Shown here one piece after another: positions 16,132-25,417 of a DNA stretch of 53,179 bases. Each line of letters starts with the position of its first letter. Position 1 is the first letter of the stretch. Where the stretch lies: NCBI RefSeq assembly GCF_003315235.1, contig NZ_QNRU01000013.1:1-53179 (forward strand), given 5' to 3'. The translations under genes were made by a program, and so were the position numbers. The notes beneath the pieces are model-generated. The model saw only the letters and a list, made by a program, of their open reading frames with translations, ran no database searches and was not told the origin of the DNA. Source of the DNA: Neisseria gonorrhoeae (GTDB lineage: Bacteria; Pseudomonadota; Gammaproteobacteria; Burkholderiales; Neisseriaceae).

Positions 16132-18234
16132 ATGAACAATCCATTGGTGAATCAGGCTGCTATGGTGTTGCCTGTGTTTTTGTTGAGCGCTTGTCTGGGC
16201 GGAGGCGGCAGTTTCGATCTTGATTCTGTCGATACCGAAGCCCCGCGTGCCGCGCCAAAGTATCAAGATGTTCCTTCCAAAAAACCGGAAGCCCGAAAAG
16301 ACCAAGGCGGATACGGTTTCGCGATGCGCTTCAAGCGGCGGAATTGGTATCCGCAGGCGAATCCTAAAGAAGATAAGATACCACTCTCTGAAAATGATTG
16401 GGAACAAACGGATAATGGTAATATCAAAAACCCTTCCAAACAACAAAATATTATTGATGCCTTACCTGGAAATGATGGAGAAATATTGCAAGATTCAAGT
16501 AAAGGAGAGCAGGGTATATCTAAGGTTAAGGACCATCATAATTTCCAATACGTTTGGTCGGGTTTTTTTTATAAACGGATTCAAAATACAATTGAAAAAA
16601 AAGGTTTATCTATAATCACAGCCAAAAACGGTCCTGACGGTTATATTTTTTATAAAGGCAAAGATCCCTCGAGAAAACTTCCTGTTTCAGGGAATGTTAC
16701 GTACAAAGGTACTTGGGATTTTTTAACTGATGTGAAAGCAAATCAGAGATTTACAGATTTAGGAAATGCTTCTGCGAGACCCGGAGACCGATATAGTGCT
16801 TTTTCCGGGGAGTTGGATTATATAGTCAGGAAAGAGGAGGATAAAAAAGACGGGCACGTAGGTTGGGGATTAACAACGGAAATAACGGTTGATTTTGGGA
16901 AAAAAACCCTGAACGGAAAATTAATTAAAAACAACAGGGTAATCAATGATAGAGATGAACGCACCACGCAATACTACAACCTCAAAGCGACGCTTAGGGG
17001 AAACCGCTTCAGCGGCACGGCGACGGCGACCGATAAATCCAGCGATGGACAAGCCAAACAACATCCCTTTGTTTCCGACTCGTCTTCTTTGAGCGGCGGC
17101 TTTTTCGGCCCGAAGGGTGAGGAATTGGGTTTCCGCTTTTTGAGCGACGATCAAAAAGTTGCCGTTGTCGGCAGCGCGAAAACCAAAGACAAAGCCGAAA
17201 ATGGCAATACTCCGGCGGTTTCAAGCGGCGCAGGTGCGGCAGGCATGTCGTCTGAAGACAAGCTGACCACGGTTTTGGATGCGGTCGAGCTGAAATCGGA
17301 CGGTAAGAAAGTCGAAAATCTCGACAACTTCAGCGACGCTACCCGACTGGTTGTCGACGGCATTATGATTCCGCTCCTGTCCACCGAAAGCGGGGGCAGT
17401 CAGGCAGATAAAGGTAAAAACGGTGGAACAGACTTTACCTACACAACAACCTACACAACAACCTACACGCCGGAAAGTGATAAAAAAGACACCAAAGCCC
17501 AAACAGGCGCGGTCGGCATGCAAACCGCTTCGGGTGCGGCGGGCGTTAACGGCGGGCAGGCGGGAACAAAAACCTATAAAGTCCAAGTCTGCTGTTCCAA
17601 CCTCAATTATCTGAAATACGGGCTGCTGACACGTGAAAACAACAATTCCGTGATGCAGGCAGTCAAAAACAGTAACCAAACTGCCGCCCAAACGCCACAG
17701 GACGCACAAAGTATGTTCCTCCAAGGCGAGCGCACCGATGAAAAAGAAATTCCAAAAGACGAAAACGTCGTTTATCTAGGCACTTGGTACGGGCATATTG
17801 CCACCAACGGCACAAGTTGGACCCGCGAAGCCTCCAATCAGGAAAATGGTAATCGGGCAAAGTTTGACGTGAATTTCAAAGACAAAAGAATTACCGGCAC
17901 GTTAACCGCTGAAAACAGGTCGGAGGCAACCTTTACCATTAAGGGAATGATTCAGGGCAACGGATTTGAAGGTACGGCGAAAACCGGTGATGGCGGCTTT
18001 GCGCTGGATACGAACAATACCGTTGCTACACATAAGGCGCACATCGCAGAAGCCAAGGTGCAGGGCGGTTTTTACGGGCCTAACGCCGAAGAGTTGGGCG
18101 GATGGTTTGCCTATCCGGGCAATGAACAAACGAAAAATGCGCAAGAAAATGCGCAAGCTTCATCCGGCAGTGGAAATTCAGCAGGCAGTGCAACTGTCGT
18201 ATTCGGTGCGAAACGCCAAAAGCTTGTGCAATAA
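16132..18234 (+). CDS. tbpB: Transferrin-binding protein B (surface lipoprotein), long isotype
   Basis: The 700-residue outer-membrane lipoprotein captures iron-loaded human transferrin and hands it to TbpA. The signal peptide ends in lipobox LSAC (Cys21), followed by the Gly-rich anchor LGGGGSFDLDSVD. Two lobes each have a handle and an 8-strand barrel. Lobe ends are marked by SLSGGFFGPKGEELGF (N-lobe) and KVQGGFYGPNAEELGGW (C-lobe). The length fits the long (isotype II) class. The N-lobe stretch 16380-16900 is AT-rich and hypervariable, as expected for an immune-selected mosaic gene. An in-frame 12-bp repeat (TTTY, ~17440-17468) sits in the interlobe linker. Confidence 0.95.
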   Translation: MNNPLVNQAAMVLPVFLLSACLGGGGSFDLDSVDTEAPRAAPKYQDVPSKKPEARKDQGGYGFAMRFKRRNWYPQANPKEDKIPLSENDWEQTDNGNIKNPSKQQNIIDALPGNDGEILQDSSKGEQGISKVKDHHNFQYVWSGFFYKRIQNTIEKKGLSIITAKNGPDGYIFYKGKDPSRKLPVSGNVTYKGTWDFLTDVKANQRFTDLGNASARPGDRYSAFSGELDYIVRKEEDKKDGHVGWGLTTEITVDFGKKTLNGKLIKNNRVINDRDERTTQYYNLKATLRGNRFSGTATATDKSSDGQAKQHPFVSDSSSLSGGFFGPKGEELGFRFLSDDQKVAVVGSAKTKDKAENGNTPAVSSGAGAAGMSSEDKLTTVLDAVELKSDGKKVENLDNFSDATRLVVDGIMIPLLSTESGGSQADKGKNGGTDFTYTTTYTTTYTPESDKKDTKAQTGAVGMQTASGAAGVNGGQAGTKTYKVQVCCSNLNYLKYGLLTRENNNSVMQAVKNSNQTAAQTPQDAQSMFLQGERTDEKEIPKDENVVYLGTWYGHIATNGTSWTREASNQENGNRAKFDVNFKDKRITGTLTAENRSEATFTIKGMIQGNGFEGTAKTGDGGFALDTNNTVATHKAHIAEAKVQGGFYGPNAEELGGWFAYPGNEQTKNAQENAQASSGSGNSAGSATVVFGAKRQKLVQ

Positions 18235-18264
18235 GCACGGCTGCCGAACAATCAAGAATAAGGC

Positions 18265-18299
18265 TTCAGACGGCATATCGGCTTTAAATGCCGTCTGAA
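18265..18299. terminator. DUS inverted repeat between tbpB and tbpA
   Basis: TTCAGACGGCAT (18265-18276) and ATGCCGTCTGAA (18288-18299) form a 12-bp stem with no T run after it. It may partly attenuate or process the tbpBA message instead of ending it, and it supplies two DUS to the operon. Confidence 0.7.
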
Positions 18300-18320
18300 A
18301 GCGAAGGGTAGGGAAACACT

Positions 18321-21059
18321 ATGCAACAGCAACATTTGTTCCGATTAAATATTTTATGCCTGTCTTTAATGACCGCGCTGCCCGTTTATGCAGAAAATGT
18401 GCAAGCCGGACAAGCACAGGAAAAACAGTTGGATACCATACAGGTAAAAGCCAAAAAACAGAAAACCCGCCGTGATAACGAAGTAACCGGTTTGGGCAAA
18501 TTGGTCAAAACCGCCGACACCCTCAGCAAGGAACAGGTACTCGACATCCGCGACCTGACGCGTTACGACCCCGGCATCGCCGTCGTCGAACAGGGGCGCG
18601 GCGCAAGCTCGGGCTACTCGATACGCGGTATGGACAAAAACCGCGTCTCCTTGACGGTGGACGGCTTGGCGCAAATACAGTCCTACACCGCGCAGGCGGC
18701 ATTGGGCGGGACGAGGACGGCGGGCAGCAGCGGCGCAATCAATGAAATCGAGTATGAAAACGTCAAGGCTGTCGAAATCAGCAAAGGCTCAAACTCGGTC
18801 GAACAAGGCAGCGGCGCATTGGCGGGCTCGGTCGCATTTCAAACCAAAACCGCCGACGATGTTATCGGGGAAGGCAGGCAGTGGGGCATTCAGAGTAAAA
18901 CCGCCTATTCCGGCAAAAACCGGGGGCTTACCCAATCCATCGCGCTGGCGGGGCGCATCGGCGGTGCGGAGGCTTTGCTGATCCGCACCGGGCGGCACGC
19001 GGGGGAAATCCGCGCCCACGAAGCCGCCGGACGCGGCGTTCAAAGCTTCAACAGGCTGGCGCCGGTTGATGACGCGAGCACATACGCCCATTTCATCGTT
19101 GAAGAAGAATGCAAAAACAGGGATTACGAAAAGTGTAAAGCGAATCCGAAAAAAGATGTTGCCGACAAAGACGAACGTCAAACGGTTTCCACCCGAGACT
19201 ACACGGGCCCCAACCGCTTCCTCGCCGATCCGCTTTCATACGAAAGCCGGTCGTGGCTGTTCCGCCCGGGTTTTCGTTTTGAGAATAAGCGGCACTACAT
19301 CGGCGGCATACTCGAACGCACGCAGCAAACTTTCGACACGCGCGATATGACGGTTCCGGCATTCCTGACCAAGGCGGTTTTTGATGAAAATAAAAAATAC
19401 GGATCGATAAGAGGCTACGGCAAATACGCGGGCGACCACCGATACGGCGGGCTGATTACCAACGGTGAAAACGGTGCGCAGGTGGGCGCGGAATACGGTA
19501 CGGGCGTGTTTTACGACGAGACGCACACCAAAAGCCGCTACGGTTTGGAATATGTCTATACCAATGCCGATAAAGACACTTGGGCGGATTATGCCCGCCT
19601 CTCTTACGACCGGCAGGGCATCGGTTTGGACAATCATTTTCAGCAGACGCACTGTTCCGCCGACGGTTCGGACAAATATTGCCGCCCGAGTGCCGACAAG
19701 CCGTCTTCCTACTACAAATCCGACCGCGTGATTTACGGGGAAAGCCACAGGCTCTTGCAGGCGGCATTCAAAAAATCCTTCGATACCGCCAAAATCCGCC
19801 ACAACCTGAGCGTGAATCTCGGTTACGACCGCTTCGGCTCTAATCTCCGCCATCAGGATTATTATTATCAACATGCCAACCGCGCCTATTCGCCGAAAAC
19901 GCCCCCTCCAAACGGCAAAAACAGCCCCAACGGCGGCAAGAACAGACCCTATTGGGTCAGCATAGGCGGGGGAAATGTGGTTACGGGGCAAATCTGCCTC
20001 TTTGGCAACAATACTTATACGGACTGCACGCCGCGCAGCATCAACGGCAAAAGCTATTACGCGGCAGTCCGGGACAATGTCCGTTTGGGCAGGTGGGCGG
20101 ATGTCGGCGCGGGGTTGCGCTACGACTACCGCAGCACGCATTCGGACGACGGCAGCGTTTCCACCGGCACGCACCGCACCCTGTCCTGGAACACCGGCAT
20201 CGTCCTCAAACCTGCCGACTGGCTGGATTTGACTTACCGCACTTCAACCGGCTTCCGCCTGCCCTCGTTTGCGGAAATGTACGGCTGGCGGTCGGGCGAT
20301 AAAATAAAAGCCGTCAAAATCGATCCGGAAAAATCGTTCAACAAAGAAGTCGGCATCGTGTTTAAAGGCGATTTCGGCAACTTGGAGGCAAGTTGGTTCA
20401 ACAATGCCTACCGCGATTTGATTGTCCGGGGTTATGAAGTGCAAATTAAAGACGGCAAAGAACAAACCAAAGGCGACCCGGCTTACCTCAATGCCCAAAG
20501 CGCGCGGATTACCGGCATCAATATTTTGGGCAAAATCGATTGGAACGGCGTATGGGATAAATTGCCCGAAGGTTGGTATTCTACATTTGCCTATAATCGT
20601 GTCCGTGTCCGCGACATCAAAAAACGCGCAGACCGCACCGATATCCAATCACATCTGTTTGATGCCATCCAACCCTCGCGCTATGTCGTCGGCTCGGGCT
20701 ATGACCAACCGGAAGGCAAATGGGGCGTGAACGGTATGCTGACTTATTCCAAAGCCAAGGAAATCACAGAGTTGTTGGGCAGCCGGGCTTTGCTCAACGG
20801 CAACAGCCGCAATACAAAAGCCACCGCGCGCCGTACCCGCCCTTGGTATATTGTGGATGTGTCCGGTTATTACACGGTTAAAAAACACTTCACCCTCCGT
20901 GCGGGCGTGTACAACCTCCTCAACCACCGCTATGTTACTTGGGAAAATGTGCGGCAAACTGCCGCCGGCGCAGTCAACCAACACAAAAATGTCGGCGTTT
21001 ACAACCGATATGCCGCCCCCGGCCGCAACTACACATTTAGCTTGGAAATGAAGTTCTAA
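18321..21059 (+). CDS. tbpA: Transferrin-binding protein A (TonB-dependent receptor)
   Basis: This outer-membrane receptor extracts iron from transferrin and imports it using TonB energy. It has 912 residues. The signal peptide ends VYA|EN (residue 24), a TonB box DTIQVKA follows at ~39-45, then a plug to ~residue 190 with SIRGMDKNRVSLTVDG. A 22-strand barrel ends in the outer-membrane signature YTFSLEMKF with terminal Phe. Cys pairs in the extracellular loops (EECKNRDYEKCK, HCSADGSDKYC) are typical of TbpA. It follows tbpB by 86 bp and shares the Fur-controlled promoter. Confidence 0.96.
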   Translation: MQQQHLFRLNILCLSLMTALPVYAENVQAGQAQEKQLDTIQVKAKKQKTRRDNEVTGLGKLVKTADTLSKEQVLDIRDLTRYDPGIAVVEQGRGASSGYSIRGMDKNRVSLTVDGLAQIQSYTAQAALGGTRTAGSSGAINEIEYENVKAVEISKGSNSVEQGSGALAGSVAFQTKTADDVIGEGRQWGIQSKTAYSGKNRGLTQSIALAGRIGGAEALLIRTGRHAGEIRAHEAAGRGVQSFNRLAPVDDASTYAHFIVEEECKNRDYEKCKANPKKDVADKDERQTVSTRDYTGPNRFLADPLSYESRSWLFRPGFRFENKRHYIGGILERTQQTFDTRDMTVPAFLTKAVFDENKKYGSIRGYGKYAGDHRYGGLITNGENGAQVGAEYGTGVFYDETHTKSRYGLEYVYTNADKDTWADYARLSYDRQGIGLDNHFQQTHCSADGSDKYCRPSADKPSSYYKSDRVIYGESHRLLQAAFKKSFDTAKIRHNLSVNLGYDRFGSNLRHQDYYYQHANRAYSPKTPPPNGKNSPNGGKNRPYWVSIGGGNVVTGQICLFGNNTYTDCTPRSINGKSYYAAVRDNVRLGRWADVGAGLRYDYRSTHSDDGSVSTGTHRTLSWNTGIVLKPADWLDLTYRTSTGFRLPSFAEMYGWRSGDKIKAVKIDPEKSFNKEVGIVFKGDFGNLEASWFNNAYRDLIVRGYEVQIKDGKEQTKGDPAYLNAQSARITGINILGKIDWNGVWDKLPEGWYSTFAYNRVRVRDIKKRADRTDIQSHLFDAIQPSRYVVGSGYDQPEGKWGVNGMLTYSKAKEITELLGSRALLNGNSRNTKATARRTRPWYIVDVSGYYTVKKHFTLRAGVYNLLNHRYVTWENVRQTAAGAVNQHKNVGVYNRYAAPGRNYTFSLEMKF

Positions 21060-21076
21060 ACGTCCGAACGCCGCAA

Positions 21077-21110
21077 ATGCCGTCTGAAAGGCTTCAGACG
21101 GCGTTTTTTT
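21077..21110 (+). terminator. DUS terminator after tbpA
   Basis: ATGCCGTCTGAA, a 4-base loop, TTCAGACGGC, then a T7 run. Confidence 0.9.
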
Positions 21111-21246
21111 ACACAATCCCCACCGTTTCCCATCCTTCCCGATACACCGTAATCCCGAAACCCGTCATTCCCGCGCAGGCGTGCATCCGGGTCTGTCGGG
21201 TTTCGGTTTCTCCGATAGATTCTCGCTGCGTTGGGGTTTCTAGATT

Positions 21247-21560
21247 CCCACTTTCGTGGGAATGACGATTCAGATATTCCTAATAGCAAGCCGCCGGCGG
21301 GCATCATAGTCCTCTCTCCCTGTGGGAGAGAGTTAGAGAGAGGGCAGTAAGCCGCAAGGCTTGTATTGGGGCGGTTAGGGAATTTTTTGAGCGGGGGGGG
21401 GATTGCCGCAACTTGAAAAATGCCCTCTCCCAAACCCTCCCCCACAGGGGAGGGAGCGGGTTGCAGCAGATTTTGCGGTTGCAGGTAGTTTGAAAAGCAG
21501 ATTGGATAAGCAGCCGTTAATTACAGGTCGTCTGAAAAACAAAAAGCAGCCTGCACAAGC
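21247..21560. repeat. Downstream copy of the 282-bp repeat family
   Basis: The stretch from CCCACTTTCGTGGGAATGAC through CCTCTCTCCC..GGGAGAGAG, CCTCCCCCAC..GGGGAGGG and GCCTGCACAAGC matches 15119-15505 with scattered changes. The same family therefore flanks tbpBA in direct orientation. One more imperfect dRS3 lies just upstream (~21163). Confidence 0.8.
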
Positions 21561-21649
21561 TATTTTCTTTTTCCTGGAATAGCGCATTGAAAAGAGTATG
21601 ATAATGGAAACATAAAAGATTCCGGCAAATGTCCGTGCGCCGTTCCCCT

Positions 21650-21966
21650 CCGTCATTCCCGCGCAGGCGGGAATCCAGGTCCGTCGGCATAGGAACTTAT
21701 CGGATAAAACGGTTTCTTGAGATTTGACATTCTAGATTCCCACTTCCGTGGGAATGACGGGGTGCGGGTTTCCGTGCGGATGCGTTCTAGATTCCCGCTT
21801 TCGCGGGAATGACGGGATTCCGGTTTGCGGATTGATTTGAAGTTGCAAAATCCCAACGGGCCGGATTCCCGCCTGCGCGGGAATGACGGGATTTCAGTTT
21901 GCGGATTGATTTGAAGTTGCAAAATCCCAACGGATCGGATTCCCGCCTGCGCGGGAATGACGGCGG
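21650..21966. repeat. dRS3 array with a 74-bp tandem duplication
   Basis: Five dRS3 units are present. The segment TTTGCGGATTGATTTGAAG plus its dRS3 occurs twice, 74 bp apart (21824 and 21898), with few differences, so the duplication is recent. Apart from this and the CREE, 21110-22208 holds no gene. Confidence 0.8.
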
Positions 21967-21987
21967 AAGGTTTTTTGTCTTTCCTGA

Positions 21988-22142
21988 TATAGTGGATTAA
22001 CAAAAATCAGGACAAGGCGAGGAAGCCGCAGACAGTACAAATAGTACGGAACCGATTCACTTGGTGCTTCAGCACCTTAGAGAATCGTTCTCTTTGAGCT
22101 AAGGCGAGGCAACGCCGTACCGGTTTTTGTTAATCCGCTATA
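21988..22142. repeat. Full-length Correia element (CREE, 155 bp)
   Basis: TATAGTGGATTAAC at the left and GTTAATCCGCTATA at the right form the terminal inverted repeats, with the usual core containing AGTACAAATAGTACGG and AACGATTCTCT-type palindromes. Such elements are miniature transposon-like repeats; their transcripts are cut by RNase III and their ends can carry promoters. Confidence 0.92.
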
Positions 22143-22211
22143 AATGTCCGCAATCTGAAATCCCGGCCGTGGGGGCGACGGTATAAATATTTCTATTTCC
22201 ATCCAATATAA

Positions 22212-22245
22212 AATGCCGTCCGAACATCGTTCGGACGGCATTTTT
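22212..22245. terminator. Terminator with a paired DUS variant
   Basis: GCCGTCCGAAC pairs with GTTCGGACGGC, flanked by A and T runs, at the 3' end of potD. Both arms carry the same change from the DUS core, so the stem is kept while the uptake word is lost. Confidence 0.8.
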
Positions 22246-22256
22246 AATGCTTCGAA

Positions 22257-23399
22257 TCAGTTGGTGCCGACTTTGATTTTCTGCCACAGGCTGACCGACA
22301 GTTTTTTCGCATCCGTGCTCATTTGCGGCATGACGAAACCGTCTTTCATATCCTGCTCGTTCGGGAAGATGGAACGGGTGTTCACCAACTCGGCAGGCAT
22401 TTTTTCGCGCGCCGGTTTGCTGGCGGGGGCGAAGGTTACGGCGATGCCGTTTTTCGCCGCGATTTCGGGGTCGAGCGTGTAGTTGATGTATTTGTGGGCG
22501 TTGGCGACGTTTTTCGCATCGGCGGGAATCAGCCAAGACTCAATCCAGAAGCCCATACCTTTCGGTGTCAGCACTTCGATGCCGACGTTGTTTTTCACTT
22601 CTTCGGAACGCGCTTTCGCCAAGTTCAAATCGCCGCCGTTGCCTGCCGCCAGGCAGATGTCGCCGCGCGCCAGCTCGTCGATGATGGACGGGCTGAAACG
22701 TTTGACGTCCGGACGGATAGACTTCAACACTTCCGCCGCCGCCTTCAAATCTTCAGGATTCGAACCTTTGGGGTCTTTGCCCAAGTAGTTCAGCAAAATC
22801 GGGAACATTTCGCTGGGGGTGTCCCACAAGGCGATGCCGCAGGATTTCAGCTTGCGGGTGTATTCGGGTTTGAACAGCAAATCCCAGCCGTTTTCGGGCA
22901 GCTTGCCGCCCAAAAGCTCTTTGCCCTTCGCCGTAATCGCAACCGTGTTCACGCCGGAGAAATAGGGGACGGCATACTGGTTGCCCGGGTCGGCGGCTTC
23001 CAGCATTTTCAAGAGTTCGGGATCGATGTTTTTATAGTTGGGAATCAGGTCTTTGTTGACTTTTTGATACGCGCCCGCCTCGATTTGGCGCGGCAGGAAG
23101 GCGATGCCCGGCACAACCAAATCGTAACCGGATTTGCCGGTCAGCATTTTGGCTTCCAGCGTTTCGTTGTTTTCGTACAAGTCGTAAGTCAGCTTCAGAT
23201 TGTTGGCTTTTTTAAAGTCTTCGACCGTACTCTCGTCAACATAGTTCGACCAGTTGTAGATGTTCAGAGTATCGGTGGCAGCGGCTTCGGCATTGGCAGC
23301 AGGTGCGCTGCCTGCTTGAGGCTGCACGGCGTTTTTTTCGCTGCCGCCGCAGGCTGCCAGAGACAGCGCGGCCAAAACGGCTAATACGGATTTTTTCAT
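22257..23399 (-). CDS. potD: Spermidine/putrescine-binding lipoprotein (PotD family)
   Basis: The 380-residue polyamine-binding component of an ABC importer has the lipoprotein signal KKSVLAVLAALSLAACGG (Cys at ~18). A type II periplasmic-binding fold follows, with NIYNWSNYVDEST, YDLVVPG, PYFSGVNTVAI and GFWIESWLIPADAKN. ATG 23399 begins the signal peptide; the longer frame to 23507 is not used. The permease and ATPase genes are not in this window. Arginine and agmatine decarboxylation genes lie 6 kb away, so polyamine supply recurs in the region. Confidence 0.92.
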   Translation of the reverse strand: MKKSVLAVLAALSLAACGGSEKNAVQPQAGSAPAANAEAAATDTLNIYNWSNYVDESTVEDFKKANNLKLTYDLYENNETLEAKMLTGKSGYDLVVPGIAFLPRQIEAGAYQKVNKDLIPNYKNIDPELLKMLEAADPGNQYAVPYFSGVNTVAITAKGKELLGGKLPENGWDLLFKPEYTRKLKSCGIALWDTPSEMFPILLNYLGKDPKGSNPEDLKAAAEVLKSIRPDVKRFSPSIIDELARGDICLAAGNGGDLNLAKARSEEVKNNVGIEVLTPKGMGFWIESWLIPADAKNVANAHKYINYTLDPEIAAKNGIAVTFAPASKPAREKMPAELVNTRSIFPNEQDMKDGFVMPQMSTDAKKLSVSLWQKIKVGTN

Positions 23400-23637
23400 A
23401 CGGGCAGATTCCTGATGAAAGAGGTTGGAAAAAAAAGAAAACCCCGCGCCCCATAAACACCCCGGCGCAAGGTTTGGGCATTGTAAAGTAAATTTGTGCA
23501 AACTCAAAGCGATATTGGCCTGATTTTCCTAAAAAATTACCCTGTTTCCAAAAGGAGGGGGGAAACGGCCGCCCGATTTTGCCGTTTTTTTGCGCCGTCA
23601 GGGTGTCCGACGGGCGGATAGAGAAAAAAGGCTTGCA

Positions 23638-23643
23638 TATAAT
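23638..23643 (+). promoter_or_regulatory. Probable -10 box of rpsT
   Basis: A consensus TATAAT lies 61 bp before the rpsT start. The spacer 23400-23704 otherwise holds the two divergent leader regions and no gene. Confidence 0.5.
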
Positions 23644-23704
23644 GTAAACCCCCTTTAAAATTGCGCGTTTACAGAATTTATTTTTCTTTCAGGAGATTCC
23701 AAAT

Positions 23705-23968
23705 ATGGCAAACAGCGCACAAGCACGCAAACGTGCCCGCCAGTCCGTCAAACAACGCGCCCACAACGCTAGCCTGCGTACCGCATTCCGCACCGCAGTG
23801 AAAAAAGTATTGAAAGCAGTCGAAGCAGGCGATAAAGCTGCCGCACAAGCGGTTTACCAAGAGTCCGTCAAAGTCATCGACCGCATCGCCGACAAAGGCG
23901 TGTTTCATAAAAACAAAGCGGCTCGCCACAAAAGCCGTCTGTCTGCAAAAGTAAAAGCACTGGCTTGA
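23705..23968 (+). CDS. rpsT: 30S ribosomal protein S20
   Basis: The 87-residue, Lys/Arg/Ala-rich protein starts [14 protein letters not shown] and has the [21 protein letters not shown] core of S20. It binds the 5' and 3' minor domains of 16S rRNA. AGGAG precedes ATG 23705. It is a single-gene unit with its own promoter and hairpin terminator. Confidence 0.97.
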
Positions 23969-24009
23969 TTTTTGCAAAACCGCCAAGGCGGTTGATACGC
24001 GATAAGCGG

Positions 24010-24041
24010 AAAACCCTGAAGCCCGACGGTTTCGGGGTTTT
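24010..24041 (+). terminator. Hairpin terminator after rpsT
   Basis: AAAACCCTGAAGCC pairs with GGTTTCGGGGTTTT; a non-DUS stem-loop. Confidence 0.65.
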
Positions 24042-24148
24042 CTGTATTTCGGGGGTAAAGTTCGAAATGGCGGAAAGGGTGCGGTTTTTTATCCGAATCC
24101 GCTATAAAATGCCGTTTGAAAACCAATATGCCGACAATGGGGGCGGAG

Positions 24149-25276
24149 ATGAATACACGAAATATGCGCTATATTCTTTTGACAGGACTGTTGCCGACGG
24201 CATCCGCTTTTGGAGAGACCGCGCTGCAATGCGCCGCTTTGACGGACAATGTTACGCGTTTGGCGTGTTACGACAGGATTTTTGCGGCACAGCTTCCGTC
24301 TTCGGCAGGGCAGGAAGGGCAGGAGTCGAAAGCCGTACTCAATCTGACGGAAACCGTCCGCAGCAGCTTGGATAAGGGCGAGGCGGTCATTGTTGTTGAA
24401 AAAGGCGGGGATGCGCTTCCTGCCGACAGTGCGGGCGAAACCGCCGATATCTATACGCCTTTGAGCCTGATGTACGACTTGGACAAAAACGATTTGCGCG
24501 GGCTGTTGGGCGTACGCGAACACAATCCGATGTACCTTATGCCGTTTTGGTATAACAATTCGCCCAACTATGCCCCGAGTTCGCCGACGCGCGGTACGAC
24601 TGTACAGGAAAAATTCGGACAGCAGAAACGTGCGGAAACCAAATTGCAGGTTTCGTTCAAAAGCAAAATTGCCGAAAATTTGTTTAAAACCCGCGCGGAT
24701 CTGTGGTTCGGCTACACCCAAAGATCCGATTGGCAGATTTACAACCAAGGCAGGAAATCCGCGCCGTTCCGCAATACGGATTACAAACCTGAAATTTTCC
24801 TGACCCAGCCTGTGAAGGCGGATTTGCCGTTCGGCGGCAGGCTGCGTATGCTCGGTGCGGGTTTTGTCCACCAGTCCAACGGACAGAGCCGTCCCGAATC
24901 GCGTTCGTGGAACAGGATTTATGCCATGGCAGGCATGGAATGGGGCAAATTGACGGTGATTCCGCGCGTGTGGGTGCGTGCGTTCGATCAGAGCGGCGAT
25001 AAAAACGACAATCCCGATATTGCCGACTATATGGGGTATGGCGACGTGAAGCTGCAGTACCGCCTGAACGACAGGCAGAATGTGTATTCCGTATTGCGCT
25101 ACAACCCCAAAACGGGCTACGGCGCGATTGAAGCCGCCTACACGTTTCCGATTAAGGGCAAACTCAAAGGCGTGGTACGCGGATTCCACGGTTACGGCGA
25201 GAGCCTGATCGACTACAACCACAAGCAGAACGGTATCGGTATCGGGTTGATGTTCAACGACTGGGACGGCATCTGA
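24149..25276 (+). CDS. pldA: Outer-membrane phospholipase A
   Basis: This beta-barrel lipase of the OMPLA family hydrolyses phospholipids in the outer leaflet. From ATG 24149 it has 375 residues; a start at 24116 would add 11. A signal peptide (to ~residue 22, ASAFG) is followed by a Neisseria-type N-terminal extension and the barrel. The catalytic pair sits in GAGFVHQSNGQS (His241, Ser243), with an Asn expected in the YAMAGMEWG/TVIPRVWVRA strands. Calcium-dependent dimerisation is the family norm. It follows rpsT after a terminator, so it likely has its own promoter. Confidence 0.93.
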   Translation: MNTRNMRYILLTGLLPTASAFGETALQCAALTDNVTRLACYDRIFAAQLPSSAGQEGQESKAVLNLTETVRSSLDKGEAVIVVEKGGDALPADSAGETADIYTPLSLMYDLDKNDLRGLLGVREHNPMYLMPFWYNNSPNYAPSSPTRGTTVQEKFGQQKRAETKLQVSFKSKIAENLFKTRADLWFGYTQRSDWQIYNQGRKSAPFRNTDYKPEIFLTQPVKADLPFGGRLRMLGAGFVHQSNGQSRPESRSWNRIYAMAGMEWGKLTVIPRVWVRAFDQSGDKNDNPDIADYMGYGDVKLQYRLNDRQNVYSVLRYNPKTGYGAIEAAYTFPIKGKLKGVVRGFHGYGESLIDYNHKQNGIGIGLMFNDWDGI

Positions 25277-25417
25277 ATACCGTTTCAAACGGCATATCAA
25301 GTTGCCGTGCCGTCTGAAGCCGCCGGCGGTTTGGCGGGGCGGGATAAAAAATTCGTTTGAATCCGGGCAAACGCGTATAATGTGCGGTTTGTACGGACTT
25401 TGTCGGAATCAAGCAAG

